Shown: positions 1-7,116, counted from the first letter of the stretch. The stretch: 8,492 bases of DNA from Spirochaetaceae bacterium (GCA_003554375.1 PWGF01000124.1:1-8492); one strand, 5' to 3'. Notes: a model not told the origin generated them from the letters alone. Made by a program: numbers and translations.

Positions 1-825
1 GTCGCCCAGCGCGAGGTGAGAGAGCTGAGCCTGGACCAGCGCCAGGATGAGTTCGAACGAACCGAGGTGCTCTACGATATGGGCGAAATCCCGCGTACCG
101 ATCTGCTTCAGGCGGAGATCAACCTCCTCGAAGCGGAGGAGAACCTACGGCAAGCGAACTGGAACGAAGAGCAGACGATGTCCCGCCTGGCCCGTCTGAC
201 CGGCTACCCCGCCGGTACCCGGTTCGCCCCGGAACCAGTCGATATCGACACCGGGCGCCCGGTAGAGCTGGACGAAGCGATTGCGGAAGCGCTGACAAAC
301 CGGACCGATCTCCGAGAGAACGAGATTGCGCGCGAGCTCCAGGAGATCCGGATCGAGCTCACCCGTGCCGACCGGCGCCCCACCCTGGATATCGACGGGA
401 ACGTGTCGCTCAGCCAGGACTGGTCGGACGATGTGCTCGATGTGGACTGGAGCGTCGGGCTCCAGCTCTCAATTCCCGTAATCGACCGGGGAACGCGCTC
501 CGCCCGGACCGAGCAGGCCGAGCTCGGGATGGAAGAGCTCCGGATCCGGCGGGAGCAGTTGGTGGAGTCCATTCGACAGGGAGTCCGGACCGCAGCTCGC
601 AATCTGGAGGCTGCCGAGCACGAGGTCCACGTGTCGGAGTTGCGTCTGGAGCAGACCCGGAACCAGGCGGAGCGCGCCCGCCAGGAGTACGAGGACGGAG
701 AGGCACCGCGCAGCGAGTGGCTTCGCGCCCAGGTCGAGGTCTCGAGCGCCGAGGTAGCGCTCGAGCAGGCACGGACCGATCTCAAGCTCGAGGCGATCGC
801 GTTCGACCGCGCGCTCGGTCGATGA
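1..825 (+). CDS. TolC-family outer membrane efflux channel, 5'-truncated (OEP1)
   Basis: The reading frame is open from base 1 and ends at TGA 823-825, so 274 C-terminal residues are visible and the true start lies outside the window. An in-frame GTG at 16 is internal. The visible part starts near the end of the first OEP repeat: long Glu/Gln/Arg-rich helices with a YDMGEIPRTDLLQAE segment and then a LARLTGYP turn. The second repeat follows. A beta region (RRPTLDIDGNVSL, then VGLQLSIPVID) would cross the outer membrane, and the closing helices carry the matching YEDGEAPRSEWLRAQ segment. This internal duplication is the hallmark of TolC-like trimeric channels, which form the outer-membrane and periplasmic exit duct of RND, ABC or MFS pumps. 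The protein ends immediately after the last helix, with no C-terminal extension. Its transporter partner is unknown: it could be encoded upstream, or it could be the system of the second adaptor at 7131. Family certain; substrate not inferable. Confidence 0.92.
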   Translation, partial: VAQREVRELSLDQRQDEFERTEVLYDMGEIPRTDLLQAEINLLEAEENLRQANWNEEQTMSRLARLTGYPAGTRFAPEPVDIDTGRPVELDEAIAEALTNRTDLRENEIARELQEIRIELTRADRRPTLDIDGNVSLSQDWSDDVLDVDWSVGLQLSIPVIDRGTRSARTEQAELGMEELRIRREQLVESIRQGVRTAARNLEAAEHEVHVSELRLEQTRNQAERARQEYEDGEAPRSEWLRAQVEVSSAEVALEQARTDLKLEAIAFDRALGR

Positions 826-892
826 GCGCAATCGTTAAGTGGGATCGATAACTGCGATCGGGAAGCGCGCTCGATATAAGGAGTTGGTGAAG
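826..892 (+). other. 67-base spacer between the two TolC-family genes
   Basis: This is the longest non-coding gap in the window. It contains the ribosome binding site of the next gene at 878-883. Short inverted repeats occur (GATCG 843-847 with CGATC 855-859), but no GC stem followed by a T-run and no convincing -35/-10 pair was seen. Transcription probably continues through it, so both channel genes could belong to one operon. A weak internal promoter cannot be excluded. Confidence 0.5.
878..883 (+). promoter_or_regulatory. Ribosome binding site deciding the OEP2 start
   Basis: AAGGAG lies 9 bases upstream of GTG 893. The in-frame GTG at 887 is only 3 bases away, and the in-frame GTG at 839 lies upstream of the motif, so 893 is the best start. 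Starting there also puts a normal signal peptide at the very N-terminus. Confidence 0.7.
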
Positions 893-2371
893 GTGAAGAA
901 CTGTGTCCTTGGTTCGTTTTTCCCGTGTCTCCGTCGAGTCACGCCGGTGTCGCTCTGTGCGGTGCTCCTCTTGATGGGGCCAGTCGGAGGTGGTATCGGG
1001 GCTGACGCGGAGGGGAGGGCCGCCGCCGGTACCACGGCAGAGCAGTGGGAACTCGATGTGGACACTGCAGTCGCCCTCGCGTTGAGCAACAATCTGGGGA
1101 TTCGCTCGGAGCGCATCGACGTTGCGATTGCAGCGCGAAACCACGCGCACCGCTACAATATGCTCATCCCGCAGATCGCCGCTCAGGGAACCCTGGCCCG
1201 GCCGAACGCCGCGCCGGCGTTCCGAGACGACCCGCGCTGGGAGCAGATCGTGTATCCGCTGGCGGAGGCGCAGTGGGGGGGCGCGGTTCCGACGCCGGAG
1301 CCCGAAGACCCGCCGCGGTGGAACCTCAGCACCGGCGTAAGTGCCCAGCTGACGCTTGCGGCGCAGATGATCCCGGGGATTCGAGCAGTAACACAGGCGT
1401 ACGAGAACGCTCGGATCGATCTCGACGAGGCTGAGCGGCAGGTCGAGCTGGAGGTAACGAAGGCCTTCTCACAGTTGTTGTTGCTACAGGCGCAGCTCGA
1501 GCTGTCGGAGCGGCGGCTGGAGGCGGCGCTCGAGCGGCTGGAAGAAGTCCGCGCGAACTACGATGCCGGGTTCGTGGACGAGCTTACCCTCCGGAGAACC
1601 GAGGTGGGCGTACAGAATCAGCGTCCGGCCATTCTGCGGCAAGAGCAGGGATACCGGACAGCCAAGTACAGCCTTGCCGCGACGATCGGCATCGATGACC
1701 CCGATAGCTTCACGGTAGTTGGGGAGATAGAAGAAGCGCCGGCTCGGCTGGTGAGCGAGGAAGAGCTCCTGCGCCTGGCCGGCCGGAACGCGGACGTGCG
1801 CGCCGTTCGCCGCGGCATACAGGGACTGGAAACGCAGATCGATCTGACCCGCGCGGAGATGATGCCGACGCTCACCTTGGGATACTCGGTAAACCCGACG
1901 CTTTCCGGTGACCCGTGGTCGAGCGATCTGTGGGATACGGACCGGTGGAGTGACCGGGGGAGCTTCAACGTCACCGTGCGCCAGCCGCTCGATCCGATCC
2001 TTCCGGGATCATCTACACGTCAGGAGCTGGCCAACCGGAGAGATCAGCTTCAGCAGACGGAATTGCGCGTACGGCAAGCACGGGAGGCGGTGGAGCTTCG
2101 GGCTCGGCAGCTGGCGGGTGGGATCTCCGCGGCACAGGAGAGCATCGACGCGCTGGTAGAGAACGTCTCCCTGGCGAAAACGGCCTTCGAGTTGGCTCAG
2201 GAGGCATATGATAGTGGGGTCCGCGACTACGCCGTAGTACGCGACGCGGAAATCGACCTGGCCGATGCCCGCCTGCAGCTTCTGCAAGAGCGGCATCGCG
2301 CGGGGGAGCTGCTCCTGGAGCTGGAGTACCTGCTCGACACCCCCCGGGAATACCTGAGTGCTCAATCATGA
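893..2371 (+). CDS. TolC-family outer membrane efflux channel (OEP2)
   Basis: A complete channel subunit of 492 residues, a usual length for the family. The GTG start at 893 was chosen over the in-frame GTG at 839 because of the AAGGAG at 878-883. Residues 1-15 carry basic residues (K2, R14, R15), then comes a hydrophobic core (about 16-32), with likely signal-peptidase cleavage near 37-39. The first OEP repeat begins around residue 54 with an LDVDTAVALALSNN segment. It includes a strand pair split by a long, acidic, Pro-rich outer loop (about 104-142) and closes with YDAGFVDELTLRRTE. The second repeat has strands at about 323-339 and 356-379, a Trp/Asp-rich loop between them, and final helices containing YDSGVRDYAVVRDAE. 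It should form the trimeric exit duct for the RND pump encoded two genes downstream. Its TGA overlaps the adaptor's ATG (ATGA), so the two are translationally coupled. It is distinct from the neighbouring OEP1. Substrate unknown. Confidence 0.93.
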   Translation: MKNCVLGSFFPCLRRVTPVSLCAVLLLMGPVGGGIGADAEGRAAAGTTAEQWELDVDTAVALALSNNLGIRSERIDVAIAARNHAHRYNMLIPQIAAQGTLARPNAAPAFRDDPRWEQIVYPLAEAQWGGAVPTPEPEDPPRWNLSTGVSAQLTLAAQMIPGIRAVTQAYENARIDLDEAERQVELEVTKAFSQLLLLQAQLELSERRLEAALERLEEVRANYDAGFVDELTLRRTEVGVQNQRPAILRQEQGYRTAKYSLAATIGIDDPDSFTVVGEIEEAPARLVSEEELLRLAGRNADVRAVRRGIQGLETQIDLTRAEMMPTLTLGYSVNPTLSGDPWSSDLWDTDRWSDRGSFNVTVRQPLDPILPGSSTRQELANRRDQLQQTELRVRQAREAVELRARQLAGGISAAQESIDALVENVSLAKTAFELAQEAYDSGVRDYAVVRDAEIDLADARLQLLQERHRAGELLLELEYLLDTPREYLSAQS

Positions 2372-3558
2372 CGAAAAAGATGCCAAAAGCCGCGCTCCAT
2401 GCCGGAGATGCGCAAGCAGATCACGTTTACCGGCAAATCTACCCGCAAATCGACGCCGGGGAGCGGGGCCGGAAGCGGCGCCGCCGGGCAGCTCCGGAGA
2501 CACCTACCACCACGCGGAAGCCGCGCTTCCGGATGCTGCTCGTTCTGAGCGTACTCGGAGTGAGCGCGTTGCTGCTTGCAGCGTGTGGGGAGCAAGCGGT
2601 CTCCGAAGTAGGGCAGGCGGGTGACGAAGTGCGGGAGAACGCCGCCACGGAAGCCGGCGCGGGTGGAACAGAGTCCGAGCCGGCGGTGGACCGGGAAGCC
2701 GGTACCGACAGTACCGAGCAGGCCGGCGTTGATACCGGTGAGGGGGACGCCGGCGAGGGGGGCGGGGTGGCGGTGGCAACCATCACCTTGGAGCCCGAAG
2801 CAGTGTCCCGCTTCATCGACCTCAGCGGTGAGATTCGGCCGGTGTCGACGGTGGACGTATTCGCAAGTACCGGGGGCGAGCTCACCTCGCTCACGGTTTC
2901 GCGGGGCGACCGAGTGCGCCGCGGCGAGGTGATCGGTGCAGTCGACCCGTCCCGGCCGGGACAGCGGTTCGCCCCCAGCTCGATTGAGGCTCCGATCGAC
3001 GGTACGGTGATCGCTGTCCTCGGTCGGATCGGATCACAGATAACGCCTCAGGCGCCGGTTGCCCAGGTGGCTACCGTGGACCGGCTCGAGATCGTGACGG
3101 CGGTGCCGGAGCGGCACATCGGCACACTTGCGACCGGCCGGCCGGCAGTGGTGCTTCTCGATGCATTCCCCGGAGAGGAGTTCGCCGCACGTATCGCCCA
3201 GCTCAGTCCGACGGTGGCTCCCCAGTCCCGAACGCTGGAAACGATACTCACGTTCGTGCGGAGGGATACGCGCATCCGCCCGGGGATGTTCGCCCGGGTT
3301 CGGTTGGTGGCGGAGGAGCGCCCGGACGCCCTTATGGTGCCGCAGAGCGCCGTTCTTCGCCGACGGGGTGAGACATTCATATACGTGGTAGGCGAGGAGC
3401 AGCGGGCCGAGCGCAGGCTGGTGGAGCTCGGTATCGATCAGAGCGGACGAGCCGAGCTTCTCAGCGGGGCGGCGGCCGGCGAGCAGGTCGTGGTGCGGGG
3501 ACAGAACCTTCTGGCCGACCAGGCCCGAGTACGTGTGGTGACGGGGGCGTCATACTGA
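2368..3558 (+). CDS. RND periplasmic adaptor (membrane fusion) lipoprotein without coiled-coil hairpin (MFP1)
   Basis: This 396-residue adaptor links the RND pump to the outer-membrane channel. Residues 1-55 form an unusual Arg-rich extension (R34 to R40 region). A hydrophobic segment (56-70) and lipobox LAAC follow, with the acylated Cys at 73. Residues 74-135 are a Gly/Glu/Asp/Ala-rich, apparently disordered tether. The adaptor core then runs: N-terminal strands and first lipoyl half (about 140-193, with GDRVRRGEVIGAVDP), second lipoyl half (about 206-240, with APIDGTVIAVLGRIG), beta-barrel (about 241-315) and membrane-proximal domain (about 322-396, with MVPQSAVL). Only about a dozen residues join the two lipoyl halves, where AcrA-like adaptors carry a long alpha-helical hairpin. 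That compact build is known from BesA of Borrelia. The start overlaps the OEP2 stop (ATGA) and has no strong ribosome binding site; ATG 2380 and ATG 2533 are in-frame alternatives. The RND gene begins one base after the stop. Confidence 0.9.
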   Translation: MTKKMPKAALHAGDAQADHVYRQIYPQIDAGERGRKRRRRAAPETPTTTRKPRFRMLLVLSVLGVSALLLAACGEQAVSEVGQAGDEVRENAATEAGAGGTESEPAVDREAGTDSTEQAGVDTGEGDAGEGGGVAVATITLEPEAVSRFIDLSGEIRPVSTVDVFASTGGELTSLTVSRGDRVRRGEVIGAVDPSRPGQRFAPSSIEAPIDGTVIAVLGRIGSQITPQAPVAQVATVDRLEIVTAVPERHIGTLATGRPAVVLLDAFPGEEFAARIAQLSPTVAPQSRTLETILTFVRRDTRIRPGMFARVRLVAEERPDALMVPQSAVLRRRGETFIYVVGEEQRAERRLVELGIDQSGRAELLSGAAAGEQVVVRGQNLLADQARVRVVTGASY

Positions 3559-3559
3559 G

Positions 3560-6500
3560 ATGCTCGTAAAGACGATCGTCAACCGCCCGACCACCTTCTT
3601 CGTGATCTTCGCTCTCCTCATTGCGTTCGGGCTCTACACGGCGAGCGACCTGCCGGTGGATCTCTTCCCCGAGATCGACCCGCCGGTCCTCGTGGTGAAC
3701 ACAAGCTACGAAGGCGCGGGGCCGGAGGAGGTCGAGCGACGCGTCACGCGCCCCCTCGAATCGTTTCTGAGCAACGTCTCGAATATCAGCCGGATAACCT
3801 CTACTACGCGCAGCGGAAACAGCCAAGTTCTCCTTGAGTTCACGTGGGGGAGCAACATGGACGAGGCGGCGAACGAGGTCCGGGATCGGCTGGACCTTGT
3901 ACGCGGCGCCCTGCCGGATGACGCGTCCAGCCCCGCAATCTTTAAGTTCGATCCGGCGCTCATCCCGATCATGGAGCTCCGGTTGGTGGGAGACCGTCCG
4001 CCGGAAGAGCTTCGGGAGCTCGCCCTCGACACGATCCAGCCTCGCCTCGAGCAGATCGAGGGGATTGCCCAAGCTGACGTCCAGGGAGGACGTGATCGCG
4101 TAATCCGGGTCGATGTTCCCCGTTCCCGCCTGGACGCCTATTCGCTCACCTTCACCGAGATGGCACAGGCCCTCCGCAGCCAGAATATCGATCTGGGTGC
4201 GGGCAGCGTGGCCGAAGGGGATACCGAGTACGTAGTGCGCACCGCGGGCGAGTTCCAGTCGCTCGAGGATATCGAGCGTACCGTCATTGCGCGCCGGGGG
4301 AACGCGACTATCCGCATGGAGGACGTGGGAGAAGTCCGCGAGGGATATCTGCGCGAGCGGAGCACCGTCTATATTAACGGTGAGCCAAGCGTCTACCTTG
4401 CCGTTCAGAAGCAGAGCGATGCAAACTCCGTGCAGGCCGCGGATAACGTGCTCGACCGGCTCGAGCAGATTAACGCGGAGCTCCCCGAGGGGATCCGCCT
4501 CTCGGTGATCTACGACACCACCCAGCTCATCCGCGACTCGCTTGCCACGGTCGGGAACCAGGCGCTGTTGGGAGCGGCCCTCGCGGTCATCATCCTCTTC
4601 GTGTTCCTGCGGAGCGTGAAGTCGACCTTGGTGGTGGCGGTGTCCATTCCCACCTCGATTGTCGTGACGATCACCGTCATGTATTTCGCGGGGCTTACCC
4701 TGAATCTCATGACGCTTGCCGGGCTGGCGCTCGGCGTCGGGCTCCTGGTGGACAACTCGATCGTTATCCTGGAGAACATCTACCGCTACCGCGAGCGGGG
4801 AGCAAAGCTACGTCCGTCGGCTATACTGGGAACGCAAGAGATGATCAACGCGGTCATCGCCGCTACGCTGACGACAGTGTCGGTTTTCCTCCCACTGGCT
4901 CTGTTTCGGGCACAGCTGGATATTGCCGGTGAGCTCTTCGCCGGGCTCGCATTCACTGTGGTGATCTCCCTCGCCGCCTCGCTTGCGGTTGCGGTGTTCC
5001 TGGTGCCGGTTCTTGCAAGCCACTACTTCCCGCTTACCGCCCGCGCGCAGAAGCCGCTCCGCGGCGTGCTCCGGTATCCCGACAACGCGATGGCGTGGTT
5101 CTTCAGTGGACTGGACAGCCTCTACCGTGGAGCGATTGCGCGGGTACTCCGGCACAAGCTCGTCACCCTCCTCCTCGTCGCGGCCCTTTTTGGCGGCAGC
5201 CTCTATCTCATCCCGCAGGTGGGGTTCGAGCTCTTCCCCGCCCAAGAGCAGGACAGCGTGGAGCTCAACGTTCGGCTACCGGTGGGAACCCGCCTCGAAG
5301 TCACCGAAGAGGTCATGCGGGAGCTGGAGGGCATCATCCTTACCGAAGTCGCCGGCTACGAGGACATCGTCGTCCGGGTAGGCAGCGGAGGCGGGATGTT
5401 CGGCGGAGGCGGCAGCTCCCACAGCGGCCGGATCTCAATCACCCTTCCGGAGTTCGGCGCGCGCGTCGAGACAGCGGAAGAGATCCAGAGCACGCTGCGC
5501 ACCCATTTCGATCGCTTCCCGGGAGTCGAGCTGAGCTTTGCCGGAGGGATGGACGCCGGAGCCCTGACCAGTAACCCGATCGATATCCGTGTCCGAACCG
5601 ACGACAGTGAGCGAGGCCGGGAGGTAGCGGAGCAGATCGTTGCAATCCTGGACGGGCAGGTGCCGGAGGTAGTGGATCCTCGGACGAATATCAGTGAGGG
5701 GCTTCCCCAGGTAGACGTACGAATCGACCGCGAGCGTGCGTACGCCTTAGGACTGAATTTGGCTTCGGTGGCGCAGGAGCTCAGGGCCAATCTGGACGGG
5801 CTTACGGCGGCCCGCTACCGGCAGGACGGCCGGGAGTACGACGTGATCCTGATGCTGGACGCCGAGGATCGTACGCAGGTACCCGACATCGACCGCGTCT
5901 CGATTACCTCCGCCACCGGGGAACGCGTCTCCATGGCTTCCTTTGCGACGTACGAGCGTACGACCGGCCCGATTACCATCAACCGGGAAGCGCAAGCGCG
6001 CCAGATCCGGGTCCGGGCCGGGCTCGAGCCGGGCGCTCAGATCGCCCAGGTGGAGCCGCGGATCAGAGAGCTGGTGGCCGAGCAGGTTTCGTTAGCGGAC
6101 GGCGTCGTGGTGAGTTACGAGGGAGAGTTCGCGGACCTCCAGCGCTACGGCGGCGTTTTCGTCTCCATAATCATCGTAGCGATCCTGCTTGTTTTCGGAG
6201 TCATGGCGGCGCAGTTCGAGTCGTTCGTGGACCCGTTCATCATTTTCTTTACCATTCCGCTCACCCTCATCGGGGTCATTGGGATCCACTTTGCGATGGG
6301 GGTGTATCTAAGCCTCTTCACGGCGGTAGGGGTCGTAATGCTTGTAGGCATCGTCGTGAACAACGGTATTGTCCTGGTGGACTACACGAACCTGCTCCGC
6401 AAGCGGGGGCTTCCGCTCGTCGACGCGTGCGTCGAAGCAGGCGGCAACCGGCTCCGGCCCATCCTGATGACGAATCTCACCACGGTGCTCGGACTGGTGC

Positions 6501-6814
6501 CGATCGCCTTCCTGGAGGGTGAAGGCTCGGAGCTCATCCAACCGATCGGCCTGACGGTGATCGGAGGGCTCACGGCCAGCACGCTCCTGATGCTCTTCTT
6601 CGTCCCGGTGGTCTACGCCACGGTCAACCGCATCACCGGGAGAATCCACGCGCGGCGGGAGGCCAGGCTCGAGCGGCGCTTCGAGCACCATGTGGACTCC
6701 GCACCAGCTGAGGACGGGACCGCCACGGCGGCGGCCGAGGCAGGGGAGGCAGACGCGACACCGAGCCCGAAGCCGAGCGCGAACCAGCACGCGGCACCGG
6801 AGGAGGACGAGTGA
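3560..6814 (+). CDS. HAE-type RND efflux pump, inner-membrane permease subunit
   Basis: A full-length 1084-residue RND pump of the AcrB/HAE superfamily. It would work as a trimer, driving export with the ion gradient through MFP1 and OEP2. The layout is the classic duplicated one: TM1 (about 11-29), a large periplasmic porter/docking region (about 30-333), TM2-TM6 (about 335-487), TM7 (about 533-552), a second periplasmic region (about 553-865), and TM8-TM12 (about 866-1021). N-terminal PTTFF and DLFPEIDPP are typical. TM4 reads GLLVDNSIVILEN and TM10 reads GIVVNNGIVLVDY. Relative to AcrB D407/D408/K940, this protein has D398, N399 and N934; R966 in NRLRPILMTN matches the TM11 Arg. Residues 608-618 are very glycine-rich where AcrB has its switch loop. 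After TM12 a charged, then Ala/Pro/acidic cytoplasmic tail (about 1023-1084) lengthens the protein. The start follows the adaptor stop by one base without a clear ribosome binding site, which suggests coupling. Drug/lipid/solvent export is plausible, but the substrate cannot be read from sequence. Confidence 0.97.
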   Translation: MLVKTIVNRPTTFFVIFALLIAFGLYTASDLPVDLFPEIDPPVLVVNTSYEGAGPEEVERRVTRPLESFLSNVSNISRITSTTRSGNSQVLLEFTWGSNMDEAANEVRDRLDLVRGALPDDASSPAIFKFDPALIPIMELRLVGDRPPEELRELALDTIQPRLEQIEGIAQADVQGGRDRVIRVDVPRSRLDAYSLTFTEMAQALRSQNIDLGAGSVAEGDTEYVVRTAGEFQSLEDIERTVIARRGNATIRMEDVGEVREGYLRERSTVYINGEPSVYLAVQKQSDANSVQAADNVLDRLEQINAELPEGIRLSVIYDTTQLIRDSLATVGNQALLGAALAVIILFVFLRSVKSTLVVAVSIPTSIVVTITVMYFAGLTLNLMTLAGLALGVGLLVDNSIVILENIYRYRERGAKLRPSAILGTQEMINAVIAATLTTVSVFLPLALFRAQLDIAGELFAGLAFTVVISLAASLAVAVFLVPVLASHYFPLTARAQKPLRGVLRYPDNAMAWFFSGLDSLYRGAIARVLRHKLVTLLLVAALFGGSLYLIPQVGFELFPAQEQDSVELNVRLPVGTRLEVTEEVMRELEGIILTEVAGYEDIVVRVGSGGGMFGGGGSSHSGRISITLPEFGARVETAEEIQSTLRTHFDRFPGVELSFAGGMDAGALTSNPIDIRVRTDDSERGREVAEQIVAILDGQVPEVVDPRTNISEGLPQVDVRIDRERAYALGLNLASVAQELRANLDGLTAARYRQDGREYDVILMLDAEDRTQVPDIDRVSITSATGERVSMASFATYERTTGPITINREAQARQIRVRAGLEPGAQIAQVEPRIRELVAEQVSLADGVVVSYEGEFADLQRYGGVFVSIIIVAILLVFGVMAAQFESFVDPFIIFFTIPLTLIGVIGIHFAMGVYLSLFTAVGVVMLVGIVVNNGIVLVDYTNLLRKRGLPLVDACVEAGGNRLRPILMTNLTTVLGLVPIAFLEGEGSELIQPIGLTVIGGLTASTLLMLFFVPVVYATVNRITGRIHARREARLERRFEHHVDSAPAEDGTATAAAEAGEADATPSPKPSANQHAAPEEDE
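6799..6807 (+). promoter_or_regulatory. Strong ribosome binding site inside the RND 3' end
   Basis: GGAGGAGGA encodes part of the pump's acidic C-terminus and lies 6 bases before ATG 6814. It decides that start over GTG 6811, which would be only 3 bases away. It suggests the small downstream protein can be made at a high rate relative to the pump. Confidence 0.75.
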
Positions 6815-7116
6815 TGCCGTTACGCACGCGGATAGAGATCATAGCCAACCAGGCCGTGGAGGAGGACTTGCTCGACCGCCTTCAAGCTCACAAAGCCGGC
6901 AGCCGCTATACCAAGGTAGCGCCGGCCTTCGGACGTGGCACGAGCGGCGAACGCCACGGCGATCACATCTGGCCGGAGGAGAGCTTCATTATGCTGGTGT
7001 ACTGCGACGCGGACGAGCGTGACCGGATTATCCAGGCCGTCCAAGAGGTGAAGCAACTGTTTCCGGACGAGGGGATCAAGCTCTTTTCGTTCGAGGCGGA
7101 GATACGCGAAATTTAG
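6814..7116 (+). CDS. PII-like small transporter-associated protein (PG0541-type)
   Basis: A 100-residue predicted soluble cytoplasmic protein with no signal peptide or membrane segment. The predicted order is beta (4-12), alpha (13-28), beta (32-40), loop, beta (57-65), alpha (66-84), beta (88-98). This is the ferredoxin-like beta-alpha-beta-beta-alpha-beta plan of PII/GlnB-like trimeric regulators. The loop at 40-56, where PII proteins have the T-loop, holds the most distinctive residues: GRGTSGERHGDHIWPEES. From memory this matches the small transporter-associated family named after PG0541, found beside RND pumps; that name needs a profile search. ATG 6814 shares its A with the pump's TGA (TGATG) and has an excellent ribosome binding site, so it is coupled to the pump gene. 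A role in sensing a ligand and modulating the pump is inference. Its conserved loop has no obvious uridylylation Tyr, so classical GlnD control is not indicated. Fold assignment fairly likely; function unknown. Confidence 0.8.
   Translation: MPLRTRIEIIANQAVEEDLLDRLQAHKAGSRYTKVAPAFGRGTSGERHGDHIWPEESFIMLVYCDADERDRIIQAVQEVKQLFPDEGIKLFSFEAEIREI

Noticed and set aside
204..785. Long reverse-strand frames opposite OEP1, and similar ones opposite MFP1 and the RND gene
   Set aside because: They are Ser/Arg/Pro-rich shadow translations typical of GC-rich coding DNA, with no recognisable domains, and they lie entirely antisense to well-supported genes.
871..880. TCGATATAAG as a -10-like promoter element before OEP2
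   Set aside because: It runs straight into the ribosome binding site, so a transcript starting from it would lack the site, and no -35 partner is seen.
839..892. GTG at 839 (and GTG at 887) as the OEP2 start
   Set aside because: Starting at 839 puts 18 unneeded residues before the signal peptide and leaves the AAGGAG at 878-883 inside the gene; 887 is only 3 bases from that motif. GTG 893 has proper spacing and a normal signal peptide.
2408..2548. Alternative frame from ATG 2408 as a possible frameshifted N-terminus of MFP1
   Set aside because: It opens with MRKQITFTGK but soon becomes low complexity and stops just as the other frame enters its hydrophobic core. It gives no signal peptide, and no slippery site was seen.
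6811..6813. GTG 6811 as the start of the PII-like protein
   Set aside because: It is only 3 bases from the GGAGGAGGA motif; ATG 6814 has 6-base spacing and is the better codon. The difference is a single residue.
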